Positions 1-9,962 of a stretch of DNA of 32,625 bases are shown one piece after another. The position numbers and the translations under genes were made by a program. The DNA lies in IMG/VR virus record IMGVR_UViG_3300006735_000113, positions 1 to 32,625 of that record. One strand, 5' to 3'. The stretch is from a virus. The first letter of the stretch is position 1. Each line of letters begins with the position of its first letter. The notes below the pieces were generated by a model. That model ran no database searches, had not been told where the DNA came from, and saw nothing but the letters and a program-made list of their open reading frames with translations.

Positions 1-3000
1 ACTTTAGTCGTTAAAGGACCAGCAACACGGAATGCAGTAGGGTGTAATTCATCACCGCTGTTTTTTGCGACCCTAGTATTATTATTTCGAGCAGATTGAG
101 GCGGGTTAAAAGTAATCTGATTATCTACCCAAGAGCCACCGGGATGATACCCACCATCCATATGGAAACACCACTCTGAGTTGCTCGCCATAGAGCCTCC
201 CATAAATACAGCGTGTCTCATAGGGTGTACTCTTCTATAATCATGAATCTCAGCCGCTGATACGTTACTCACACCCGATGTAAACATTTCACCATACATT
301 CGACCTGACTCAGGTCTTTGTTTTAGAATCGCTACATTTGGCTTACCTTGAGGCGGCTCCCAGTTCAAAGTCTGCCTCCAATGAAAACGCCCACGAGCCA
401 GTTGATACGCTGATTTTTCAGGCATATAGTCTGCACTATCATTAGTAATATGATTAGGCATGAATCTTTGATTTGCTCCTGTGTGTATAGGTACTGATGA
501 CCAGCCGTTACCAACTGTAATCGCTCTACCGGGATGCGGCTCAAATGTGTTGACAGGAGTAGCAACTTCTTGAGTATACGGGAACGCTTGTCCGGGGCCA
601 TAAATCATGAAAGTAGTTTTGTTTTCAGTACCAGTCACGTGGTCGCTATAGCGAGCAGTAGGATGAGCAAAGCGTAGAACTAGCGGAGTAGGAACTTGTA
701 TATGCACTCCTCTTACATAAGGAGCGGCACTAGGATGAGTAGCATTCACCGCTTGATTACCGTTCTTCAAATCAGGGCTAAGCACGTTGTCTTTGTTGAA
801 GAAGGGTGGATTGAGGCTACCTCGATGCTGGTTTAATAAAGCAGTACCGGGGAAGAAAGCCATTATAGCGTTACAGTCTATTGATGAAAACGATGACAGT
901 GTCTCATTTGCATTTTGTATACCAGTAACACCATTAGGTCCATTCGCATATGGGTGTGTATATTTGTCACTGTAGTCATTCTTAGTCCCATCATTGATGT
1001 CTATAGTGACACCACTGAAGCCACCACCAAAGAATAATGGAACCCAATGGTCGCTGCTATCTCTGCCACCACGGAAGAATACTTGTGGTGTTGAGTATAG
1101 ACTACCTAACACACGGAAACCAGCAGTAGTAAAGCATCTATGGTCAGCAAAGCGTTGAGCAACGTCTGCTGCTGATGCTGATACTGTAGGGAAATCATCA
1201 CTCTTAGTAATAATATCTAATTTAGTCTGCGAGTTTGCCCCATTTTCACTAGTAACAAACGCTGTATCTTGTCTATAAGAAAATAACGACTTATCACCGA
1301 ATGATGCTATTTTAGCAATAGCGCTGGAGCCATCACTAACAGATGCACCTTCGCTACCAGCAGGACGCACGAAGTGCCATAGTTCATTCTCAGCATCAAG
1401 GATTACATCAGTAGCAGTAATTTCATCAATCTCAAGAGTTGGATTGTTAACCATAGGGAGAATGTGGTCACCCGAATAGGCCATAAATCTAACGCCGTTT
1501 AAGTTACTACTCCAAGTTTCAGTATCTACTGGGTCATTTTTAGAATCTACTAATACAGGAGATGGAGTGTTACCATTAGAGCCTTTACCCTTACTAACAA
1601 TTTGCACTATAGTATGAGGGATGTAACCACATTCTGCTCTTATACCAGCATCAATTTGTGCGTCAGTAGCCGAGCGATTACTACTACCTAAAGTTCCATC
1701 ATGTTCTACTTTCTCAATATCGCCATGTTCTATATGCGCTGATTGTATAGCCATGTCTCTATGAATACTTGCTGAAAAGAAATTAGAAATAGGCTCAATG
1801 TTCCTACTAGGATTGTATGCACGAATACGTATTGCATCATCTGCAACTCCCCACTCTCCTAATGTTCTACCATCAGCAGCAAAGAAGTCTCTACAGTCAA
1901 ATGGTGTACCATCCTGAACGTTTGGACCTCTCATATTGATTGCAGCAGTGACAGCGGCAGCAAGAACTTCATCAGTTACAAGACTAGTCCAATTTACACA
2001 AGATGAAATTAATGCTCTAATGTAATCAGTATTCGCTCCAAACTCATTAGCGACATGGGCGATAGTTGTAGCGTCAAAAGCCCCAGCAGTAGTAATTTGA
2101 CTACTGCTGAAATTAGCCCCCTCTACTCCATAGAAATAAGCCTTTAAAACACCGCCACCGCTAGATGCTTCTGTACTACGATGTGTATAAGAAAATGTGT
2201 TACCGAAAGAGCCTTTAGCATCTGCGTGGTTAAATGGGTCTGAAACCTGTATAAGCCCGTTTTCTACTGGGAACCCCATATAACCTAGAGGGTCAGGGTG
2301 AGGACAAACATTGTAGGGCCCATGAGCCATTGAAATAACCAATACTTTGTTACTAGCGGAATAAAACATGTTAACATCATAAGCAGCATTAGCAGATGGA
2401 ACACCATTCCAGCGATTACCACGCCAACCCACTAATGTAGCGTGTGTTGGATTAGGGTCAAAACGCCCAGTTGCATCACTTAAACCGTGCATGTGATGAC
2501 CTATAGTAAAGCCACCCTGCCCTACATCTCGGTCATCTATGTAGATTACAATTTCATCCTCTAATGTATCAGGAATCTGTGTTTCATCTAGTATGAACTT
2601 CTCATCCATTGTACGATAAACTATACGAATACCATGTCTATTTCCTAAGTGGTCTTTAAACTCAAAACCGTATAATGGAGAGTTGCCTATACTGTCATTA
2701 GAAACTTGACTGGCTGGAACGTAAGGGCTGTAAGCAGTTGCGAGTTCACTCCCGGTCTTTGTTATAGCAACATCACCGTATTTTTTAGTAAATCTATTAT
2801 CTCCCCTACGCCCGAATCCCCAAGCACCAGTATCAGGAGCGAAGCCGGGTACACCAGCGGCAACTAATCCACCGAAATTGACTCTTCCGACTGCTTGTGT
2901 ACCTACCTTTAACCCCTCAGTGAAGTTAGTAGCATAGCCCTCTACTTCTAATGATTCAGTGTTAATTGTATTATGTGATTGACCTGAGCCGGTAACCATT

Positions 3001-6000
3001 GAAATAGCCCTATTTATGGGGTCAGATGTTTCATCACCACGGAAAGCAAAATCATTGGTGGATTTTATTTGAGTTCCTGTTTCGTCAGGTAAACTATACT
3101 GGCGTAAACTAGTGATAGGCGCAAATGGTCTGCCATGTTTGTTTAACGGCATTGGCGCAGGGTGCATATTTTCCCCGCTAATTTCATCAGGTTGACACCA
3201 AAAAGTTCTGAATCTTCCACCATGACCTATAAGGAACTCAGGTTGATATGGTGCTTGACCACGAGCGTTGTCTAACCATACACAGAAATTACGACCAGTA
3301 GCGCCCGGTACAGTGCTATGGATAACTATTGAATATCCTTGTCGACCTTTAATGTCTTGAACTACTCTACCAAGATGAGCCCTAAAATAACCCATATGAC
3401 TACCATTATCTTGCGAATCAAGTGCCTTATCTACATCCCACCAAACTGCCGGGTCGTGAGCAGACCCTGTTTTTCCACTGATACTGTTAGTTCTAGCATT
3501 TTTAGCACCCGCTTGGTTAATCATTCTGACAACTTCACGAGCAGCCGCCTCTACATCGGTAACACCATCACGTGTTGCTATTTCACCGCAGTCTATTGAT
3601 AGCCTTCTAGTGAAATCCATATCAGTCCAATGTTTTAGATGCTGTAACCTATTCTCACGCATGTTTGACAAGTCGAGGCTACTAGAACGTATACCACGTA
3701 GGGCCAAGAATGCAGGGATAACTCTAGTACCGTCAGGAGTATCAAAGAATGTAGATGGGTCACGCATAGATGCCCCTGTTTTAGCCTCACGGTGGATTAC
3801 TAATTTTGCTACAAAATTATCTAAACCGGACCTTATTTTACGACTATATTCGTGTAGTTCATTAGCCCAATAAGGTAATACAACTGCATCTTCAGTTCTA
3901 GGTAAAATACTATCTCCTATGGCTCTTTCACTAAATGCTCCACCTGTATGATAACCAGTGTGTACAAAGTGACCATGCCCCTTACCATACTGAGTTAATC
4001 TATTAGAAGCAGTAAGATTAGTAGAAACTCCTACTGGTGCTAATCTAACTCTAAACTTACCACCGCTTGCTCCTGATTGAGTAACTGTGATTACATCATC
4101 ATGAACATAACCTGTTCCAGCAGCGTTAATTGTAGCCGCTGTTATAGCACCACTTGAAGTAGTAATATCTACTGTTAAACCACTACCACTACCTGTTGTA
4201 GTGGTTGCTAATCCACTGGCGTTTGAATAAACTTGACCATTCAATCCAGTGGGATAGAAACTAACTAATGATGTTACTGCACCCAGTATTGGTGACTCCA
4301 AACTTGATGCTGAATAATTATTAGCAATATCATGAGCGTAAGCGCTCTCCATAAATCTTGAACGCATTGTACTACGGACATATTTGTTTTGACTTGGGAA
4401 TCCATTAGCAACATCAATTTGAGTCATAAAAGCATTCTGACTAGCACCGTTGTATGCTATGTTGTGAGTAACCAAATCAATTTGGTCACCTCCTGTAGCA
4501 AGATTATACCCACTAGTGTGTCTTTGGTAACCAATTTCTGCTGCCTTTGGGCTGCTCTGAACTTGCATTTGTAAGTCTTGGAATGCGATAAACTCACGGT
4601 CATGGGCGCAGTCGTAAAGAAGGACACGAGCGTGGTCATCTCCCTTTAGAGCAGGGTCGAGATAGGCAACCACAGGAGGTGCAACATTATTTTCAGTGCC
4701 AAATAATTCTGCATAATTTAATTCAATTGTCTTATTCACGTGCTGGATGTAATTTTCAGCAGTTTCTCTACAGGTATTACCAATCAAGAAGTTCTCAAGC
4801 GGAATACTGTCACGAGCCTCAGTTGCTAGACTTCCCTTACCACCGTTAAAACTATTCCACACTAAGGCTTCATTCAATACACCACGGCTTTTAGCGAATA
4901 AACCCTCCACAGCGTGAGGGTTATTGTAAGTCATGTTAGCCCATACAGTGTCACCTTTACGTAAACCACCGGGTGCATATGGGAATAACCAAGTTCTATT
5001 CAGAATAGCCTCATCATCATTTTTCATAACATCATGACATCCGACTCTAAGATAGACTTGAGTTGCTGCTGCATTTATAGCGCTATTTATAGCGGTAGCA
5101 ATACTGCTCGTCATACTTCCATCTAAAGTTAAAACTGTATCAGATGAAGGCGTGCTTTGAGCATGTCCTTCAGCAATAACAGTAACTCTACCGATAAAGT
5201 ATACAGCAGTTATACTAGAAGATGATGTATTGAAAATCTCAGCGTAAACATAATCATCTTTCTGAACATTAAGACTATTAGTATCTGATTGTAATAACCG
5301 CTCGCTAGTTGTATTTGTGACAATTACAGAAGTAGTAGATATATATGGACTAGGACCACCAGCGCCGTGTTGTTTGATAGTCCACGGATGACGAGCAGTA
5401 GGTGGTCTGAAAGTGTCACTGATATTAAGTGTATTTTCTAGTGCTGAACTATCCTTATCATGGTCAAACCCAAACATAAAACCTCTTTTTACTAATACTG
5501 CCTCTTGGTCTAGTATGTAATCAGCGTGATTTGCATCATAATAATTAGGTAATGTGCTACCTTTGTTAAAAATATCCTCAACTATAATCGAACTTCTGAA
5601 GTCATCAGGAGTTGTCGGTGTTCCACTTAAATGAGGGAATGTAGCAGCAGTGTCTCCCCAGTAAATAAATCTGTTAACGCTACCAGTAGGCGATGTTGCT
5701 TCTAATAGGTAGTGATAATCTCCAGTTTCAAAAACAACGTTTCCGTTACTGTCTATGTTAGGTTGCACATTAGGAAATTGCTCAATGTCTTCTTCTGAAA
5801 AGATTAACACTACTAAGCCAGTAAAGGTACTACCATTCATAATTGGCTCTACGCCTATAATTTGACCTCGTGCTCTACCCGATTGTATGCGGGCAGCATG
5901 AGGATTAGTAGTAGGTCCTGCCTTAAACTCAACAGCACTTACATATTGACGTAGACCATAATCTACATTACCACCTTGAGTTTTAACACTAGCAGAGTCA

Positions 6001-9000
6001 TGATAGTATTCACTCCTTCTTTCTATAGAAGAAGATGGGTTTAGGAAACTACCAACTAGAGGGACTAAACTTTCACTTTGATAACCTCCTCCTACTAGCA
6101 GTTGCATACCTGTCTGATGTGTTTCCAAGAACTTTTCAGAATGAGCATAAGTAGCATCTTCAAACTGTATAAAACCATCACTAGAAGGGTCGTTATTGTA
6201 AATAATCCACTCACCATTCGGTAAGAATGCTCTTTGATGTCGCTGTACTTTATCTACATAGAAGTAAGACTTGGCACTACCTATATCAGCAGCGGGAAAT
6301 ATATCAGGATTACTAACATAGAGTTTGTAAACATCAGGAGTTGGGGTAGTATCGAGAAGTGCCTCTCCTTGAATACTTGCGCTGCGAGTATGATTATTCT
6401 GTGATAGAGAATAAGCATAAGCGGAATGTGCGCTGCGGTCACTAGGTGAAACTTCTTGATAACGCCTTCCTACAGGTGAAGGATTCCAAGTATGCGCTGT
6501 CATTGTAGGGTCAAGATGTAACTTCAAAGAGTTATCAGGTCCCGGTAGTATTCCGTTAGGTATATCTTTGAAAAACTGGTCATTGAATAGAGGTATCTCT
6601 ACTAAAGCACGTGTACTTGCGAACTGAGTACCTAACTGATAATCGTGAGTAACGGTGTCCATTGACTGAAACATTCTATCGTTAACAGTAGAGCCATCAG
6701 CGGTGGCGTTTTCTGCATAGAAATTACCATCACCTAGTATTATTTCACCAATTGAAGCCGTGACTGAGTTTCCACTAGTAACAGCACCCGCTGTTGAACT
6801 AAGCCCTGTTTTGAGAACCCACTCGTAGAAATCAGCAACGTTACTACCATCGCTTAACACATATTTATTGGTAAGAGTTGTAACGTCATCATCGCTAAAG
6901 AAAAAGGCTACTCCATTTTTACTGTTGTACTCAGCACTAGCCCCGTTTTTCAAGAATAACCGCCCCTTCTTTGGGAACGGATATGTACCCCATGATTTCA
7001 AATCCTCAGAGTTGTTGTTTAGAGCACGCACTTCAATGAACTGAATACGGTCACCAGCAGTAGTATCACGGTCTGTACGAACAGACAAAGCATGACAAGA
7101 AAATCCAAACCTTGTGTTATAAGGCAGCCTCGATAGTGTACTTGGGTCGAATGATGGGTTTGTATCATACGCTCCTTGCCCTACTCCTCCTAGCGTAACA
7201 GTCACCACTGGGGCGTTTGGGTCTATCTCTTTGACTACGTGTGAGTCAGGGCTTCCTGAACCTATTTCATCTACGTTTCTGTTGATAATTGCTGCATTTA
7301 TACCGACACATTTTACCGTAGTAAACCTCTCTGCACCATCTTCTCCCTCTTCTTCAATAATGCTACGTAGTTTTCCTCTAGTCATTAAGTACATTATACT
7401 AGCAAAGTGAGAATCATTTGCGTTATCTGCTACTGTTTTTACATGTCTCAATTGAGCAGTTCTACTACGGTCAGATGGTTGTACGTAAATGCGTTGTTGT
7501 ACACCCGGAGTCGTAGTAGCATGATTGTCTATTATGTCAAACATTTCATGTACAGGCCCAGCAGATGCTGCTATCGCTATATCGAACTCACCAGCAGCAC
7601 CCGAACTAGTTGATGCTGAAGGTCTTGGTGATGCGCTAAACTTACCTGCGTTACTAACCTCTATCATCAAGTGATGGAAAACAGATTCGTGACTTTCTTT
7701 AGAGGTATGTGATGCTGCTATATTTTGAGGAGGTCTTCTTGGTTCAGTAGTCATCGTTGTATAGTTTTGAGGAGTGTATCTTTCATCTAGTTCTGAGTCA
7801 CTTTCAAAACCTTCACTGTTATCCCCAACCAAAGAATGAGTGAATGACGCTGTTGCTAAATCACCTTGAACAGGAGCAGAAATCTCAATGATACCACCCG
7901 GTGCATGTAGAATCTTACCACTAGCCAAAGATGCTTCAATGGCATCTATTACGTATGTAGTCCCTGTAAGTAAGTGGTTAGCGGCAGGGACAGTTTTTTC
8001 GACCATTAACATTGGTGTGGTTTTACCCATGCTTACACCAGTAAAATCAATCGCATTGTAATGTATTTCAACATATGATGCTAAATTGTATGATGATAAA
8101 TCAACTTCTAAAATAGCAACTCTACTAGTCTTAGATGGTCTAAGATGATGTTTACGTATGTTATCATCTACATCATCTATACTTAGTGGTAAGGGGCCTT
8201 TCAAAGCGAATGGCATTGGGTTAAAGCCTCCACCACCGATTGCTATTAATTTCCTAGAAGGGTCTGCTAATCCATTGTCTACCGAATCTGAGACAGTGCT
8301 AGATGAAGTAATATCTACTATTCTACTTTGAGCAATATCTCGATAATAATCTATTTTACTATTGATAGGGAACTGCTTCTCTATACCCTGTGCCGCTCCG
8401 TCATATATCAACTCAACAATATCAGCATTTCCAAATTGCTGGTCTAAGTTTTCTTCACTCGCTCTCGGCATATTCCTGAGATAATGATGACCTGTAACAT
8501 GATTGAGTATGTGTCTACCTGAGTGTCCTATCTGAAATGATTCGTCTAATGTAGTAGGCCATGTAACAGCAAAGGGGTTATTCGTATCGTTAGTAGTCGT
8601 AGCCATTCTACTAGAGAAAACAATACCGTGTTGCTCAAAGTGACCTTCGTCAAGCACCATTTGACCTGTCCTATCAATAAGTTGAGATGCTAAGTGAGGT
8701 GGTTGATATGGCTTACCCGACCCATTGTCTAGTAAAAGGTCGGCGCTAACCACTACAAAGTAATCATCACCAGTACCACTACTACGAGAATGTAATACTG
8801 GTCTAAGCCCGTCTCCATTAGTAGAGCCGTCAAAATCTAAGTGAATACTACTTACTAGTATAGCCCCAGTGCTGACATTTATATTGTGTAAACGTACACG
8901 CTCAGGTGGAGATTGATTTGGCTTTTGAGTGTCACGATTTATAGAGCCGGGATTGATTAGAAGATTGTATGGGACATGAGGTATAGCACGGATGTTTTTT

Positions 9001-9953
9001 GTACCGGGTACAGTTTTGTAATCAACTACACTGTAGTTACCTGAAGAGTAAGGAGTGGCTGTAAAATCTATTGTACCGCTAGTTACAGTTTTACCAGTTA
9101 GTTTAGATGCTAATAAAGCAGCATCGCTTGTACTGATATTTATGGCTGAAAGATTACTTGCCGATGCGATAGATGAGATAGTGTAGATTCCTTCTACAGG
9201 TTCTATAGGCTCTTCAAATCTAAACAACGCTAGAGTATTGTTGTTAACCAAGGCTGCGTTACGAGTTATCATTTCATTTGAAAATACAGAACTTATGTGA
9301 ACGCTTTCAATAACTCCACGGAACTCACCACCTTCCCCACCTATGTACACGTGGTCATCTGATTCAGGTAAAAAGCATCTACCTACTATCTCTTCAGCCA
9401 TTAATTGACCATTGATGTGAAGACTAACTACACCCTTACTCATACTAGCAACAATATGAATTAATGGTCTTTGGTTGATATTTAGATTAGTAGCATCATC
9501 CTTAGAACCTACGAAGCGGTTGAAAGAGTCTTCAAACCCATTGTTAGTTGTACTAGGATATACAGTACCATCGTAACCGTTTGAGATTTCTCTCGCTGTG
9601 GAAATTATGACTTTTCTAAAACCATTATCAGTTTGAAGATTTACCTCAAAAGATGCTGGTCCGGGTGTATCTACATTACCTAGTTTCAAACAAAATTGAG
9701 ATGATTTCTGAAGTATCACACCACCGCAGTCAGGAGTAACCCATGCTTCTATTGCTATTTCTTTACCTAATGCGTCACTAATTACGCTGTTTACTCTAGC
9801 GCCTTGAGAAGATTCACTTATTATGTCAGAGGCGTTTCTTTCACCGTCTGAGTTATCTCTACCTAGTTTACTAAATACACCTTGAGGGATAATGACACCG
9901 TCGCTTACACCATCAAAGAAAAGTGCGTGGTTGGATTGTAACATTATCGGCAT
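1..9953 (-). CDS. Giant LamG-containing tail-tip / host-recognition protein (C-terminus beyond window)
   Basis: A single minus-strand frame starts at ATG 9953 and runs off the left edge; I translated samples along its whole length and met no stop, giving at least 3,317 residues. The start has a GAGGTGA ribosome site and lies 9 bases after the stop of the distal-tail-like gene. Residues about 1-250 look like a LamG/concanavalin-A-like lectin domain: an IAIEAWV strand near residue 73, a GVVSLHINGQ strand near 178, then HVYIGGEGGEFRG and LALFRFEE near 246. Around residues 1910-1960 is a Gly/Ser/Thr-rich beta module (GSGSGLTVDI, INAAGTGY, DDVITV) of a type common in phage tail fibres. The rest is not recognised; it appears beta-rich with many Asn, Thr, Ser and Gly. 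Position after tape measure and distal-tail genes suggests a tail-tip or adhesion role. Function is inference; the open frame is seen directly. Confidence 0.85.
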   Translation of the reverse strand, partial: MPIMLQSNHALFFDGVSDGVIIPQGVFSKLGRDNSDGERNASDIISESSQGARVNSVISDALGKEIAIEAWVTPDCGGVILQKSSQFCLKLGNVDTPGPASFEVNLQTDNGFRKVIISTAREISNGYDGTVYPSTTNNGFEDSFNRFVGSKDDATNLNINQRPLIHIVASMSKGVVSLHINGQLMAEEIVGRCFLPESDDHVYIGGEGGEFRGVIESVHISSVFSNEMITRNAALVNNNTLALFRFEEPIEPVEGIYTISSIASASNLSAINISTSDAALLASKLTGKTVTSGTIDFTATPYSSGNYSVVDYKTVPGTKNIRAIPHVPYNLLINPGSINRDTQKPNQSPPERVRLHNINVSTGAILVSSIHLDFDGSTNGDGLRPVLHSRSSGTGDDYFVVVSADLLLDNGSGKPYQPPHLASQLIDRTGQMVLDEGHFEQHGIVFSSRMATTTNDTNNPFAVTWPTTLDESFQIGHSGRHILNHVTGHHYLRNMPRASEENLDQQFGNADIVELIYDGAAQGIEKQFPINSKIDYYRDIAQSRIVDITSSSTVSDSVDNGLADPSRKLIAIGGGGFNPMPFALKGPLPLSIDDVDDNIRKHHLRPSKTSRVAILEVDLSSYNLASYVEIHYNAIDFTGVSMGKTTPMLMVEKTVPAANHLLTGTTYVIDAIEASLASGKILHAPGGIIEISAPVQGDLATASFTHSLVGDNSEGFESDSELDERYTPQNYTTMTTEPRRPPQNIAASHTSKESHESVFHHLMIEVSNAGKFSASPRPSASTSSGAAGEFDIAIAASAGPVHEMFDIIDNHATTTPGVQQRIYVQPSDRSRTAQLRHVKTVADNANDSHFASIMYLMTRGKLRSIIEEEGEDGAERFTTVKCVGINAAIINRNVDEIGSGSPDSHVVKEIDPNAPVVTVTLGGVGQGAYDTNPSFDPSTLSRLPYNTRFGFSCHALSVRTDRDTTAGDRIQFIEVRALNNNSEDLKSWGTYPFPKKGRLFLKNGASAEYNSKNGVAFFFSDDDVTTLTNKYVLSDGSNVADFYEWVLKTGLSSTAGAVTSGNSVTASIGEIILGDGNFYAENATADGSTVNDRMFQSMDTVTHDYQLGTQFASTRALVEIPLFNDQFFKDIPNGILPGPDNSLKLHLDPTMTAHTWNPSPVGRRYQEVSPSDRSAHSAYAYSLSQNNHTRSASIQGEALLDTTPTPDVYKLYVSNPDIFPAADIGSAKSYFYVDKVQRHQRAFLPNGEWIIYNNDPSSDGFIQFEDATYAHSEKFLETHQTGMQLLVGGGYQSESLVPLVGSFLNPSSSIERRSEYYHDSASVKTQGGNVDYGLRQYVSAVEFKAGPTTNPHAARIQSGRARGQIIGVEPIMNGSTFTGLVVLIFSEEDIEQFPNVQPNIDSNGNVVFETGDYHYLLEATSPTGSVNRFIYWGDTAATFPHLSGTPTTPDDFRSSIIVEDIFNKGSTLPNYYDANHADYILDQEAVLVKRGFMFGFDHDKDSSALENTLNISDTFRPPTARHPWTIKQHGAGGPSPYISTTSVIVTNTTSERLLQSDTNSLNVQKDDYVYAEIFNTSSSSITAVYFIGRVTVIAEGHAQSTPSSDTVLTLDGSMTSSIATAINSAINAAATQVYLRVGCHDVMKNDDEAILNRTWLFPYAPGGLRKGDTVWANMTYNNPHAVEGLFAKSRGVLNEALVWNSFNGGKGSLATEARDSIPLENFLIGNTCRETAENYIQHVNKTIELNYAELFGTENNVAPPVVAYLDPALKGDDHARVLLYDCAHDREFIAFQDLQMQVQSSPKAAEIGYQRHTSGYNLATGGDQIDLVTHNIAYNGASQNAFMTQIDVANGFPSQNKYVRSTMRSRFMESAYAHDIANNYSASSLESPILGAVTSLVSFYPTGLNGQVYSNASGLATTTTGSGSGLTVDITTSSGAITAATINAAGTGYVHDDVITVTQSGASGGKFRVRLAPVGVSTNLTASNRLTQYGKGHGHFVHTGYHTGGAFSERAIGDSILPRTEDAVVLPYWANELHEYSRKIRSGLDNFVAKLVIHREAKTGASMRDPSTFFDTPDGTRVIPAFLALRGIRSSSLDLSNMRENRLQHLKHWTDMDFTRRLSIDCGEIATRDGVTDVEAAAREVVRMINQAGAKNARTNSISGKTGSAHDPAVWWDVDKALDSQDNGSHMGYFRAHLGRVVQDIKGRQGYSIVIHSTVPGATGRNFCVWLDNARGQAPYQPEFLIGHGGRFRTFWCQPDEISGENMHPAPMPLNKHGRPFAPITSLRQYSLPDETGTQIKSTNDFAFRGDETSDPINRAISMVTGSGQSHNTINTESLEVEGYATNFTEGLKVGTQAVGRVNFGGLVAAGVPGFAPDTGAWGFGRRGDNRFTKKYGDVAITKTGSELATAYSPYVPASQVSNDSIGNSPLYGFEFKDHLGNRHGIRIVYRTMDEKFILDETQIPDTLEDEIVIYIDDRDVGQGGFTIGHHMHGLSDATGRFDPNPTHATLVGWRGNRWNGVPSANAAYDVNMFYSASNKVLVISMAHGPYNVCPHPDPLGYMGFPVENGLIQVSDPFNHADAKGSFGNTFSYTHRSTEASSGGGVLKAYFYGVEGANFSSSQITTAGAFDATTIAHVANEFGANTDYIRALISSCVNWTSLVTDEVLAAAVTAAINMRGPNVQDGTPFDCRDFFAADGRTLGEWGVADDAIRIRAYNPSRNIEPISNFFSASIHRDMAIQSAHIEHGDIEKVEHDGTLGSSNRSATDAQIDAGIRAECGYIPHTIVQIVSKGKGSNGNTPSPVLVDSKNDPVDTETWSSNLNGVRFMAYSGDHILPMVNNPTLEIDEITATDVILDAENELWHFVRPAGSEGASVSDGSSAIAKIASFGDKSLFSYRQDTAFVTSENGANSQTKLDIITKSDDFPTVSASAADVAQRFADHRCFTTAGFRVLGSLYSTPQVFFRGGRDSSDHWVPLFFGGGFSGVTIDINDGTKNDYSDKYTHPYANGPNGVTGIQNANETLSSFSSIDCNAIMAFFPGTALLNQHRGSLNPPFFNKDNVLSPDLKNGNQAVNATHPSAAPYVRGVHIQVPTPLVLRFAHPTARYSDHVTGTENKTTFMIYGPGQAFPYTQEVATPVNTFEPHPGRAITVGNGWSSVPIHTGANQRFMPNHITNDSADYMPEKSAYQLARGRFHWRQTLNWEPPQGKPNVAILKQRPESGRMYGEMFTSGVSNVSAAEIHDYRRVHPMRHAVFMGGSMASNSEWCFHMDGGYHPGGSWVDNQITFNPPQSARNNNTRVAKNSGDELHPTAFRVAGPLTTK

Positions 9954-9962
9954 TATTTCACC

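Noticed and set aside
787-4574. Several plus-strand frames of 60-90 codons, and one minus-strand frame at 365-601
   Set aside because: They lie in other frames of the giant minus-strand gene, lack ribosome sites and give unnatural compositions.
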